64,000 bases of DNA. Origin: JAEXOD01 sp043805435 (GTDB taxonomy: Bacteria > Bacteroidota > Ignavibacteria > Ignavibacteriales > Melioribacteraceae). Positions within the stretch are counted from its first letter, which is position 1. Each line of letters opens with the position of its first letter. The DNA is taken from positions 1 to 64,000 of the forward strand of contig JAZDHY010000010.1 of the NCBI GenBank assembly GCA_043805435.1. The letters are read 5' to 3'. Below, one piece after another: positions 46,073-54,530 of the stretch. The notes beneath the pieces are model-generated. The model worked only from the letters and a program-made list of their open reading frames with translations, was not told where the DNA came from and made no database searches. The position numbers and the translations under genes were made by a program.

Positions 46073-47032
46073 ATGCAAAAAATAATTAATTGTTTTCTGC
46101 TTGTTTCTTTGTTTAGTTCTTTTTGTTTTGCCGGAGACCTAAAAAAAGTAAAATTTACAACTCATTGGATTCCTCAAGCCCAATTTGCAGGATATTATTA
46201 TGCAAAAGAAAAAGGAATTTATAAAAAATATGGACTTGATGTAGAAATTAAATCTTCGGGCATTGTGGAAAACTCGCAAGAAATATTAGCAAAAAACGAA
46301 ACGGATTTTGCTTTAATGTTTTTTTCAAGTGCGTTAACGGAAAGAACAAAAAACAGAGATATTGTAAATGTAGCTCAATTATCTCAAAAATCCGCTTTAA
46401 TATATTTAACAAAAAAAAGCAGTGGAATAAGAATACCCGAAGACTTTGAAGGGAAAAAAGTTGGAATTTGGAGGACCGGTTTTGAAGAAATTCCGTATGC
46501 CTTTTTTAAAAAATATAATGTAGATGTTACCATTGTTCCTTTGGCTTTTTCTGTAAATTTATTTATACTTGGCGGTATAGATGTTATGACTGTTATGTGG
46601 TATAATGAATATCATGCTATAATTAATTCAGGAATAAATCAAGAGGAATTAGTCCCCTTCTTTTTTAGCAAATACGGCTTGGATGTGCCTGAAGACGGAA
46701 TTTATTGCAATAGGAGTTATTATTTGAATAATAGCGAGACATGCAAAAAGTTTGTACAAGCAACCCTTGAAGGATGGAAAGAAGCATTTAAAAATCCCGA
46801 AACAGCACTGGATATAGTAATTAAGTATATGAATAATGAAAAAATTGCAGCTAATAGAGCACATCAAAAATGGATGTTAAATAGAATTCAAGATGTTTTT
46901 ATGCCTAAAGATAAAAGTTTTAAGTTTGGTGTTTTTCCGGAAGTTGATTATTATAAAACATTAAGCCTATTAAAAAGTCCAAATAATACAACTAATTACC
47001 CGTCTTATAATAATTTTGTAATTCAACAATAA
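46073..47032 (+). CDS. NMT1/THI5-like periplasmic binding protein
   Basis: Periplasmic solute-binding protein of 319 residues with a signal peptide ending S-F-C-F-A-G. The opening mature sequence T-T-H-W-I-P-Q-A-Q-F-A-G-Y-Y-Y-A and G-L-D-V-E-I-K are diagnostic of the NMT1/THI5 (ThiY-like) family, whose known ligands include thiamine-precursor pyrimidines and other small nitrogen compounds. The central F-E-G-K-K-V-G-I-W and V-M-T-V-M-W-Y-N-E-Y segments line the cleft. No ABC permease or ATPase gene is in the window. The stop is 1 base before the chemoreceptor start, so the protein probably hands its ligand to that receptor. Confidence 0.87.
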   Translation: MQKIINCFLLVSLFSSFCFAGDLKKVKFTTHWIPQAQFAGYYYAKEKGIYKKYGLDVEIKSSGIVENSQEILAKNETDFALMFFSSALTERTKNRDIVNVAQLSQKSALIYLTKKSSGIRIPEDFEGKKVGIWRTGFEEIPYAFFKKYNVDVTIVPLAFSVNLFILGGIDVMTVMWYNEYHAIINSGINQEELVPFFFSKYGLDVPEDGIYCNRSYYLNNSETCKKFVQATLEGWKEAFKNPETALDIVIKYMNNEKIAANRAHQKWMLNRIQDVFMPKDKSFKFGVFPEVDYYKTLSLLKSPNNTTNYPSYNNFVIQQ

Positions 47033-47033
47033 A

Positions 47034-49076
47034 ATGTTTAAAACTAAAAGTTTAGCGTTCAAATTAAGCACTTATATTTTAATAGTAATTTTTATAATTG
47101 CATCTGTTGTATTTATTACATATTATTTTGTATCAAAGGATATAATTTTACAAAATGTTGAAGAAAATGCAAAAAATTTAACTTTTAATAATGTTAATAA
47201 AATAGAACGAATTTTAAAATCAATAGAAAAAGTTACCGAAAGCATTGCCACAGTATTAGAAAAAACCACAACAACGGAAACCGAACTTGACAGCTTAATA
47301 AAATCAATTGTTGCAAACAACGACGAAATATTTGGATGTTCTGTTGCATTTGAACCATATGCATACAGCCCTAATATAGCAAAACATGCCCCTTATTACT
47401 TTAAAAACAATTATACAGTTAATAAGATAAACTTGGGAAAAGAATCGTTTGATTATTTTTATTACGATTGGTATCAAATTCCAAAAGTATTACGAAAATC
47501 GGTATGGAATGAACCATATTATGATGAAGATGGGAAAGGGATATTAAAATCAACTTATTCGGTGCCTTTTTATAAAACTACTAACGCAAAGAAATATTTA
47601 ACGGGAATTATAACGGTTAATATTTCACTTGATTGGCTGCAAGAAATTGTATCAAAGGTTAAAATATATCAAACCGGTTATGCTTTTTTAATTAACAACA
47701 GGGGAACCTTTATAACTTTTCCAGAAAAAGGTAAAATATTAAACGAAAGTATTTTTAGCGTTGCCGAGGAAATGAATTTGCCATTGTTGCGAAAAATAGG
47801 CAGAAAGATGCTAAAAGGAGAAAGCGGATTTATTTTTAATGAAAAAATTATTAACAAAGAAAATTGCTGGATCTGTTACGCTCCTCTAAAGTCAAGTGAT
47901 TGGTCTATGGCGGTTTTAATTCCGCAGGAAGAGTTATATGCCGACTTGTACTTTCTTAATAAACTTATAATTATTATTGGTGTTATTGGGTTTATAATTC
48001 TTTTTGCAACAATAACGGCAATATCTCGCTCTATGACTTTACCGTTAAGAAAAGTTACCGAAATTGCCTCTGAAATTTCCACAGGAAAAATTTCATTAGC
48101 GGTAAGTAAAATCAAAGAGTATCAATTAAAAACCGAATCGTTTAATTGGTTGATTAATAATAATGAAAAATCAGATAACGAGATATTTACATTGTTTAAT
48201 GCTGTTAAAAAAATGACATTTGACTTAAATCTTTTATTAACCAGAGTTGCCGAATCTTCCGATAATGTAATTATCCTCAAAAATAAGATTACTTCGTCAA
48301 TCAGGCAGTTAGAAGCAACAGTAACAGAGCAGGCTGCTTCAACAAACGAAGTGAATGCCACAACAAATCAAATTTCGGCAACTGTACGTGATTTGGCAAA
48401 TACCATAAATAATGTTACAAAAGTTTCCATTGAAGCGGCGGACTCTTCAAACGAAGGGTTAAAAAATTTAGACGAAATAAAAACAACAATGTACAAACTT
48501 TCGGAATCGGTTAATAAAATATCCGAAAAATTGGATAACATTAATAGTAAAACAACTAATATTTTTCAAATTATTACAACAATTACCAAAATTGCCGATA
48601 AAACCAATTTGCTTTCATTAAATACTGCTATTGAATCTGAAAAGGCCGGTAATTATGGTGCAGGTTTTTCTGTTATAGCTCAAGAAATACGCAGATTAGC
48701 AGACCAAACGGCAATTTCTACTTTGGATATAGAGACTATTATTTATGAAATGCAAAGTTCTGTAAAAGAAGGCGTGGATACTGTTAAATTACATACCGAA
48801 CAAACTGTTAAAAGCACAAATAAAATTAATAGTTTAAGCAGTAATCTTTCAAAGGTTTTAGAGCAATCGCAAAAATTATCCCCGCAATACGAAATTGTAA
48901 ATCATGGTATGCAGCAGCAATCGCAGGGTGCCGAACAAATAAGCGATGCAATGGGTCAATTAAATGTTGTTGCCAAACAAACAAAAAAATCGCTAATTGA
49001 ATTAAACGATATTACAATTGAATTAAACAAAGCTATTTCCGTTATGCAGGATGAAATTGGCAAGTTTAGTTTGTAA
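47034..49076 (+). CDS. methyl-accepting chemotaxis protein with Cache-type sensor
   Basis: Chemoreceptor of 680 residues. Membrane helices at about 12-33 and 299-320 flank an extracytoplasmic domain of about 265 residues with a Cache-like F-Y-Y-D-W-Y-Q-I-P...W-N-E-P-Y-Y-D-E-D-G segment and A-F-L-I-N-N-R-G-T-F. A short HAMP-like region follows at about 322-372. The cytoplasmic hairpin (about 400-680) holds I-A-D-K-T-N-L-L-S-L-N-T-A-I-E-S and R-R-L-A-D-Q-T. It would signal to CheA/CheW, which are not in the window. It is cotranscribed with the binding protein. Confidence 0.92.
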   Translation: MFKTKSLAFKLSTYILIVIFIIASVVFITYYFVSKDIILQNVEENAKNLTFNNVNKIERILKSIEKVTESIATVLEKTTTTETELDSLIKSIVANNDEIFGCSVAFEPYAYSPNIAKHAPYYFKNNYTVNKINLGKESFDYFYYDWYQIPKVLRKSVWNEPYYDEDGKGILKSTYSVPFYKTTNAKKYLTGIITVNISLDWLQEIVSKVKIYQTGYAFLINNRGTFITFPEKGKILNESIFSVAEEMNLPLLRKIGRKMLKGESGFIFNEKIINKENCWICYAPLKSSDWSMAVLIPQEELYADLYFLNKLIIIIGVIGFIILFATITAISRSMTLPLRKVTEIASEISTGKISLAVSKIKEYQLKTESFNWLINNNEKSDNEIFTLFNAVKKMTFDLNLLLTRVAESSDNVIILKNKITSSIRQLEATVTEQAASTNEVNATTNQISATVRDLANTINNVTKVSIEAADSSNEGLKNLDEIKTTMYKLSESVNKISEKLDNINSKTTNIFQIITTITKIADKTNLLSLNTAIESEKAGNYGAGFSVIAQEIRRLADQTAISTLDIETIIYEMQSSVKEGVDTVKLHTEQTVKSTNKINSLSSNLSKVLEQSQKLSPQYEIVNHGMQQQSQGAEQISDAMGQLNVVAKQTKKSLIELNDITIELNKAISVMQDEIGKFSL

Positions 49077-49082
49077 ATATTT

Positions 49083-49961
49083 TTACCCAACAATAAAAAA
49101 TGTACCCACAATCATAATTGCTGCCGCAATAGCTTTTTGAATAAGTTTCGATTCGTTAAATAATTTTCCACCAATTAATGCGGCAAAAAATACCGATATC
49201 CTTTTAACTGCCAGAACCAGTGCTACGGCTGGAGCTATTTTGATAGCTTCTATTTGCGTGTATCTATATCCAACCGTTAAAACAGCTACAATAATAATCC
49301 ATTTCCACCAATCATTTTCTGTTTTCCTAAAAAGCCCAATAGGACCTTCTTTTATAAAAAATGAAACCACTATAAATATTATTGCGGTAAATAATTGTTG
49401 AAAAACCAAAAAGGTTTTTGGAGAAAAATGTAAATCTTTTACAATATATTTATCCAATAATGAAGTTATTGTAAATAAAAGTAAAGCAGCAACAATATGC
49501 CTGTAATTTTTAGATTTTATAAAAACCTGAAATGGTTCGTAAAAATCATTTTTATTTTGCATTTCAAGAATGTATGTGCCTAATAATAAAAGTCCCATTC
49601 CGATTAATTGATTTCTGCTTAATGATTCACCAAGGAATAAAAACGCAAATAAAGCAACTAAACCGGGAGTTAAAACTAATAATGGCAGGGCTTTGCTAAG
49701 TTCTAAGTTTTTTATTGAAAGCATTACATAATAAAAAGCGGCTGCTCCAAGTAAAGATTTCCCAAATAAAATTAATAATCCGTTACTTGTAATTATTGAA
49801 GGTTCAAGGATAAAAATAAAAGGTATAGTAAATAATAAATTAAAAATGGAGTTTAAAAATGCAAAATGAAAAGCATTCATTTTGAATAATATCTTTTTCT
49901 GTGATATTGCAGAAGCCGCTGAAAACAGGGCAGAAGAAAATGCGATAATAAACCATTCCAT
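49083..49961 (-). CDS. EamA/DMT-superfamily transporter
   Basis: Membrane transporter of about 292 residues from ATG 49961; the frame begins at a TTG at 49991. Ten hydrophobic helices form two EamA repeats, the first ending in G-L-V-A-L-F-A-F-L-F-L-G-E-S-L-S-R-N-Q and the second near A-L-I-G-G-K-L-F-N-E-S-K. These L-G-E and F-x-E turns are the usual DMT marks. The substrate is unknown; relatives export amino acids or other metabolites. Convergent with the chemoreceptor, 6 bases apart. Confidence 0.85.
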   Translation of the reverse strand: MEWFIIAFSSALFSAASAISQKKILFKMNAFHFAFLNSIFNLLFTIPFIFILEPSIITSNGLLILFGKSLLGAAAFYYVMLSIKNLELSKALPLLVLTPGLVALFAFLFLGESLSRNQLIGMGLLLLGTYILEMQNKNDFYEPFQVFIKSKNYRHIVAALLLFTITSLLDKYIVKDLHFSPKTFLVFQQLFTAIIFIVVSFFIKEGPIGLFRKTENDWWKWIIIVAVLTVGYRYTQIEAIKIAPAVALVLAVKRISVFFAALIGGKLFNESKLIQKAIAAAIMIVGTFFIVG

Positions 49962-50097
49962 AAAAAAATCCGTATTGTATCGTACAGTCAAAATAAAAAT
50001 GATTTCAATTAAATATTAAACCTTGTATTAGAATAATGTTATAGATATCAGCTTAGTAAATACATAATGAATGAAAATATAAAGCAAAAAATTAAAA

Positions 50098-50122
50098 AAT
50101 CCTCCCGCTAAGCGGGAAGATT
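50098..50122 (-). terminator. rho-independent terminator after the TonB receptor
   Basis: AATC...TCCCGC (50098-50108) pairs with GCGGGA...GATT (50112-50122) around a TAA loop with one C-A mismatch. On the minus strand it is followed by a T run. It lies about 115 bases after the receptor stop. Confidence 0.8.
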
Positions 50123-50237
50123 TTGAGGAAAGTTACCGTTAAGTTATAACCGTGCTTTTATTTTCAAAAATTAACACCACGGTTTCTAAAAATACAGCAA
50201 TTAACTAATTTTCATTACCAAAAAAAATTCAATTCAA

Positions 50238-52550
50238 TTACCAATTTAAGCTAATTTTAGCAAAAAAGTTTCTTCCCGGTTCAAGTTTTATTACACCTCT
50301 GTTTGTAGAAAGACTGTTTCTGTATGCTTTGTCTGTAATGTTTTCAATTCCGGCAGAAATTTGCAAGTTTGCAAGATATAAATTTATTGGCATAAAGTTT
50401 AAATATAAGTCATAAGTAACATAACCGGCAGTGTGTACATTCCATTTTAGTGGGTCCAAATTTACTCTGCCATTTTTTTGCGAATCAAAAAGATTTGCAA
50501 CAAAATCGGCTGAAACGTATTTAAGGCTGCTAGTTTTAATACCAAGTCTGCCGTTTAACGGTGGTATATCCTGCAAATCTAATTTTAACTGAGTATCTTC
50601 GCCACGACTAAACGAAGCTGTACCGTAAAAAACAAAGGCTTTTGCAAATGCATATTCCCAGCTTAAATCAAAACCGTAAATACGTGCTTTACTAACGTTA
50701 TTTTTAACATACAAACTATCGTTAACAATCTCTTGATCCATAATGTAATTGTTAATATAATTCACAAATAAATTGGCTTTTAAAGTAAAGTTATCAGTCC
50801 AAAAACGAGCACCCAAATCAATTAAATAACCGTCTTCCGGTTTCAGATCGGGATTTCCGAAATAAATAATTCCGCCTAAATCGATATATTGAAATCTTTC
50901 TTCAAGGGCGGGGGAACGAAATGATCTGCCTAAATTTAATGTAACATCAAACATGTTGGAAACTTTATAAATTGAGCTAAAGTTTGTACTCCACGACATA
51001 TCGGATTTGTCTCCTTCGATAAAGGATGCACCGGGAGTTTTAGGCGGATTGTTATTAACTACACCATTTGAAATAATATATAAAGGGTTGCTTACTGCAT
51101 CGTTTTTTACATTAATTTGGTCAATTCGTCCACCAATTGTTAAATTTAATTTATTGTCTAATAACTTAAATTCGTCTTGAGCATATAAACCTATACTGCG
51201 GTATTTTGAGTTTGGTATCGGTTTATCAACTATGGTTTTTTTTGCGGTCAAATTGATTCTTTCTCTAATTCCTTCATACTCGCGCTGCCAGGCATCAATT
51301 CCAACTATCAAATTGTTGTAATTCCCAAATATCCAATTGGTTTGTAATTGAGCACCATTTGTGGTGTGGTCTGCAGACGGATGATTAATTGTTGTTGCAT
51401 TTGGTATTATTTCCACATTTCTGTTAATTAATTGACTAAATACTTTAAAATCCAATACTGACAGATTATTAAATAAATTATAGGTCTTGTATTCCAGGCT
51501 ATACATCTCACGTTTTTCGTCCGGGTACCTTGCTGTTGATGTTGATGGAAATGCAGAACCACCGGGGATACCCACGTCTTTGGCATTAAACAATTGGTAG
51601 CTTACAATAAATTCGTGGTCTTCAAATGGTCTATAACCAACAGTAGCAAATATGGAATTGTCTTTGTATCTGCTATCTTTTAATGCGCCTGCCGGTGTTT
51701 CTGTATCTTTTGCGTTACGAATTGTACCGGAAATTTTTGCAAACCAATTTGACGATCCTGCTTTTAATATCAGACTGTTTGCAATTCCCTTATTAACGGA
51801 ATTGTATCCGCTTGAATAAGTCCCGCCATAATAATAGTTGCCGCTAAACAAATTTTGATTGGTGATAATATTAACAACTCCGCCTATTGCACCGGTGCCG
51901 TATAATGAAGAAGAGGAACCTTTAATTACTTCTATTCTTTCAATAGTTGCGGGATCAATTAACGAAAAAGCCGCTGCAACATTGTTTGCAGTTTCAATTC
52001 TGTTGCCGTCTATTAAAGTAACAACAGTTTCTTTACTAAAACCTCGTATGTTAATCCGCGTTCCCCAAATGCCGTCACGGCCTAAAGAAATCCCTGCTTC
52101 CGATTTTAACAAATCAACCATTGTTACGGCCGGTTTTAGCTTAAATTCTTCGTTTGAAATTGCAACCATTGGAATGGATACTTCGCGTAACTGTTTATCA
52201 AATTTAGTACTTGTTACGGTAATTTCTCCTAAATTAATTACAGTTGGAGTTAATTTTATTTCTCCTGCTTCAAAAACATCTGAAGAAATATTCAATTCGG
52301 TTGAGTAATTTTTATAGCCGATACATGAAACTTTTACGGTGTATGTGCCATAATTTATGTTAACTATTTTAAATTCACCATTGTTATTTGTGCCGGTGCT
52401 GTATTTATTTACCGAAACAATTATATTTGCATTAGCTATGGGTGTTAAAGTTTCGTTGTTTATTACTTTTCCTTTTACTGTTGCATGCTGTCCAAAAATT
52501 ACGCTTATGCTTGAAAACAGTATTATTAATAGTATACTTACGTTTTTCAT
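50238..52550 (-). CDS. TonB-dependent outer-membrane receptor with CarboxypepD-regulatory-like domain
   Basis: Outer-membrane receptor of 770 residues. A signal peptide is followed by a CarboxypepD-regulatory-like domain at about 22-105 (G-K-V-I-N-N-E-T-L-T-P-I). The plug follows at about 115-235 with I-N-I-R-G-F-S-K-E-T-V, I-D-P-A-T-I-E-R-I-E-V-I-K-G and I-G-G-V-V-N-I-I-T. The barrel runs to the end, closing in F-F-A-K-I-S-L-N-W. The barrel is about 530 residues, in the size range of BtuB/colicin I-type receptors for cobalamin, iron chelates or related ligands, and smaller than SusC. No TonB/ExbBD or ABC genes are adjacent. The gene follows the TM1266-like regulator by 15 bases and so shares its leader RNA. 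Confidence 0.93.
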   Translation of the reverse strand: MKNVSILLIILFSSISVIFGQHATVKGKVINNETLTPIANANIIVSVNKYSTGTNNNGEFKIVNINYGTYTVKVSCIGYKNYSTELNISSDVFEAGEIKLTPTVINLGEITVTSTKFDKQLREVSIPMVAISNEEFKLKPAVTMVDLLKSEAGISLGRDGIWGTRINIRGFSKETVVTLIDGNRIETANNVAAAFSLIDPATIERIEVIKGSSSSLYGTGAIGGVVNIITNQNLFSGNYYYGGTYSSGYNSVNKGIANSLILKAGSSNWFAKISGTIRNAKDTETPAGALKDSRYKDNSIFATVGYRPFEDHEFIVSYQLFNAKDVGIPGGSAFPSTSTARYPDEKREMYSLEYKTYNLFNNLSVLDFKVFSQLINRNVEIIPNATTINHPSADHTTNGAQLQTNWIFGNYNNLIVGIDAWQREYEGIRERINLTAKKTIVDKPIPNSKYRSIGLYAQDEFKLLDNKLNLTIGGRIDQINVKNDAVSNPLYIISNGVVNNNPPKTPGASFIEGDKSDMSWSTNFSSIYKVSNMFDVTLNLGRSFRSPALEERFQYIDLGGIIYFGNPDLKPEDGYLIDLGARFWTDNFTLKANLFVNYINNYIMDQEIVNDSLYVKNNVSKARIYGFDLSWEYAFAKAFVFYGTASFSRGEDTQLKLDLQDIPPLNGRLGIKTSSLKYVSADFVANLFDSQKNGRVNLDPLKWNVHTAGYVTYDLYLNFMPINLYLANLQISAGIENITDKAYRNSLSTNRGVIKLEPGRNFFAKISLNW

Positions 52551-52565
52551 CTATTCCTCTTATTA

Positions 52566-52814
52566 TTATAAATTTAAAGTTGTGGCTTTTACTTTTACTG
52601 ATGATATTTGTCCAATTTTACCGCTTAATGCACCTAATTCGTCATTAGTCATTACTAAGATGATGAATATAATAGCTGCGTTTTTTTCGGGAATTGGGTA
52701 ACCGGTGCGTAAAACAATTTTATCTGCAAATTGATGTAATAATTCGCTTACCAATTTGTATGATAAATTACGATCGTAAATTGAAATGGTTAATGTGTGG
52801 TACTTTGGTTCCAT
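52566..52814 (-). CDS. TM1266-type (iron-only hydrogenase system) putative regulator
   Basis: Small ACT-like protein of 82 residues. R-T-G-Y-P-I-P-E-K-N-A-A-I-I-F-I and the C-terminal G-A-L-S-G-K-I-G-Q-I-S-S-V-K-V-K match the TM1266 family, which is usually encoded near [FeFe]-hydrogenase maturation genes. No hydrogenase gene is in the window; instead it leads a two-gene operon with the TonB receptor. Its only ribosome binding site, GGAG at 52827-52824, lies inside the 3' arm of a terminator hairpin, followed by eight T and the ATG. Expression should therefore depend on how the leader folds. The function of the family is unproven. Confidence 0.8.
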   Translation of the reverse strand: MEPKYHTLTISIYDRNLSYKLVSELLHQFADKIVLRTGYPIPEKNAAIIFIILVMTNDELGALSGKIGQISSVKVKATTLNL

Positions 52815-52981
52815 AAAAAAAATCTCCGTCTTTAAATAACAAAGGACGGAGATTTTCCAATTTCTACAACTCCATCCCTTGATGTTAGATTATTCCTCTA
52901 TCATAGGATTTTGTACTTAAACTTTATGTAATTTCCTTACTGTTACAAACTTGCTTCAGTGCGGAATAGTTTCAAATTTAT
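52815..52981 (-). ncRNA. 5' leader RNA with terminator/antiterminator, candidate riboswitch or attenuator
   Basis: A promoter at 52988-53016 would start a leader of about 165 bases. At its 3' end an 11 bp stem plus T run terminates transcription (52820-52855). GGGATGGAG (minus strand, 52878-52870) can pair with CTCCGTCCT (52851-52843) to give the antiterminator. Upstream a possible three-way junction has UAUUCC/GGAAUA (52968-52963 with 52896-52891), an ACUG/CAGU arm and an AGGA/UCCU arm. I do not recognise a known riboswitch: cobalamin, TPP, FMN and SAM-I boxes are absent. Confidence 0.6.
52820..52855 (-). terminator. intrinsic terminator overlapping the ribosome binding site
   Basis: AAATCTCCGTC (52820-52830) and GACGGAGATTT (52845-52855) pair perfectly, extended by TTT/AAA past one bulged G, loop of seven. 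On the minus strand eight T directly follow and abut the ATG at 52814. The stem's 3' arm is also the GGAG ribosome site. Confidence 0.8.
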
Positions 52982-52987
52982 ATTGTT

Positions 52988-53016
52988 AAATTAGCATATT
53001 TAAATAATACTGTCAA
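52988..53016 (-). promoter_or_regulatory. sigma-70-type promoter for the leader RNA
   Basis: On the minus strand TTGACA (53016-53011) and TAATTT (52993-52988) are separated by exactly 17 bases. The -35 is a perfect consensus hexamer. Confidence 0.7.
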
Positions 53017-53426
53017 GTATTATTTAATAGGATATGGTGTCCTTTGAAAAATAGATAAAAATGAATTATTGGTGTAATTTGGTGAAGTAACAATTAATCA
53101 GTTTTTGGTCTTTAATAGAGAGAGTTCTTGCGATTGTGTAAAAACGGGGAATGGTTGTAATTAAAGGGAACTTATTAACCGGTTTATAAATTAGTTCCTG
53201 ATATTGGCAGGTAAACGTGTCAACTTAAGATTGTGGTGTTAAATAACTTCATTTTGTAAACATTATTTACAGCACAACATGCAACCCACGATGGGGTTGA
53301 ATTCTTCTTCGTTAATTATTTGGCTAATGACATATAACCCTTGACAGGGTTAATAAAACAAAAAAAAATTATTACTAGCAATAAACCTGTTATCCTTTGA
53401 TTATAACATACAAGAAGGAAGAAATA
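53017..53426. other. intergenic region without gene, containing one repeat copy
   Basis: This stretch is AT-rich with no coding frame I would support. It holds the C-type repeat copy at 53277-53354 and nothing else I recognise. Confidence 0.5.
53277..53354. repeat. distant copy of the C-type hairpin repeat
   Basis: ACATGCAACCCACGATGGGG, followed by the TTGGCTAATGACATATAAC tail, matches the repeat around the RAYT gene. The terminal hairpin is AACCC-TTGAC-AGGGTT, a different stem from hairpin A with pairing kept. Confidence 0.65.
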
Positions 53427-53456
53427 AAAAAGGGAGAAACAATTCTCCCTTTTTTA
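53427..53456 (-). terminator. rho-independent terminator after tpiA
   Basis: AAAAAAGGGAGAA (53427-53439) and TTCTCCCTTTTTT (53444-53456) form a perfect 13 bp stem with an ACAA loop, usable in both directions. It is 20 bases from the tpiA stop. Confidence 0.88.
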
Positions 53457-53475
53457 TACAAATTAAAATCAATTA

Positions 53476-54231
53476 TTAAGCAGATTTTATAATTTCGGCA
53501 AAAGATTTTGCTTTTAAGCAGGCACCGCCAACAAGAGCACCGTCAATATCGGGTTGAGATAATAATTCTTTTGCGTTTTCGGGTTTAACGCTTCCGCCAT
53601 ATTGGATAACGGTATTTTCGGCAGCTTCTTTAGAATATAGATTTGTTAATAAACCGCGGATAAATGCATGAACTTCTTGAGCTTGAGCAGGAGAAGCAGT
53701 TTTACCTGTGCCAATAGCCCAAACGGGTTCGTATGCAACAACTATTTTACTAAAATCTTCGGCAGAAATTCCTTCCAAACCTTTGCGAACTTGTACTTCA
53801 ATTACACTTTCCGTTTTACCGCTCTCACGTTGTTCAAGAGTTTCGCCAATACAAAAAATTGGTAATAAATCAGAAGACAAAGCTTTTTTAATTTTTTTGT
53901 TGATTAACTCGTCCGATTCGTTAAATATTGTTCTTCTTTCGGAGTGTCCTAAAATTACATATTTACACCCAACACTTAAAAGCATACTTGCAGAAATTTC
54001 GGCTGTAAAAGCACCGTTTTCTTCAAAATACATATTTTGAGCACCTACTTCAATAGGTGAATCTTTTAATAATGTGCTTGCTGTTTCTAACGATGTATAA
54101 GGAGGACAAACAACAACTTTACAATTAAACTGTGCATTGGTAAGTTCTTGTTTAAGTTCCGAAATAAGGGTAACGCTTTCTTTCAGATTATTAAACATTT
54201 TCCAATTACCGGCAACTATCTTTTTACGCAT
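53476..54231 (-). CDS. tpiA: triose-phosphate isomerase
   Basis: Interconverts dihydroxyacetone phosphate and glyceraldehyde 3-phosphate in glycolysis. The 251 residues have N-W-K-M at about 10-13, catalytic His in I-L-G-H-S-E-R-R, catalytic Glu in V-V-A-Y-E-P-V-W-A-I-G-T-G (flexible loop 6 next to it), and Y-G-G-S-V at the phosphate site. Length is standard. It is the last of three consecutive reverse-strand genes (mrp, NifU-like, tpiA) with gaps of 15 and 44 bases. Confidence 0.96.
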   Translation of the reverse strand: MRKKIVAGNWKMFNNLKESVTLISELKQELTNAQFNCKVVVCPPYTSLETASTLLKDSPIEVGAQNMYFEENGAFTAEISASMLLSVGCKYVILGHSERRTIFNESDELINKKIKKALSSDLLPIFCIGETLEQRESGKTESVIEVQVRKGLEGISAEDFSKIVVAYEPVWAIGTGKTASPAQAQEVHAFIRGLLTNLYSKEAAENTVIQYGGSVKPENAKELLSQPDIDGALVGGACLKAKSFAEIIKSA

Positions 54232-54275
54232 TTTTATACCTATATATTTAAAATAAATTTAATTCCAAGCAAAAA

Positions 54276-54515
54276 CTAACTGTTTACTTGTTCAACTCTT
54301 CTAATTCCGGGAATTTCTTTAATTAATGCTCTTTCAACTCCCGCACGCAGTGTCATTTGGCTCATTGGGCAGCCAACGCAGGCACCTGTTAATCTAACTT
54401 CCACAATTCCATCTTCTGTAACTCTTACCAATTCAACATCTCCGCCATCAGCTTGTAAATAGGGTCTTATTTTACCCAAAGCAATTTCAACGCGATCATA
54501 AAAATTATTACTCAT
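54276..54515 (-). CDS. NifU C-terminal-domain protein (Fe-S scaffold/carrier)
   Basis: Protein of 79 residues made of one NifU-like domain: P-Y-L-Q-A-D-G-G-D-V-E-L and the cluster-binding G-A-C-V-G-C-P-M-S-Q-M-T-L with the C-x-x-C pair. Such proteins carry iron-sulfur clusters to apoproteins. It is 15 bases after mrp, whose product is also an Fe-S carrier, so the two probably act together. Confidence 0.93.
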   Translation of the reverse strand: MSNNFYDRVEIALGKIRPYLQADGGDVELVRVTEDGIVEVRLTGACVGCPMSQMTLRAGVERALIKEIPGIRRVEQVNS

Positions 54516-54530
54516 TTCACATTTCCTGCA

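Noticed and set aside
51859..52308. A 149-residue plus-strand frame inside the TonB receptor
   Set aside because: It is antisense to the plug domain and has no independent support.
52815..52981. Cobalamin riboswitch ahead of the TonB receptor
   Set aside because: A GCACTG word recalls the GCCACTG box, but the B12 box and other conserved elements are missing and in the wrong order.
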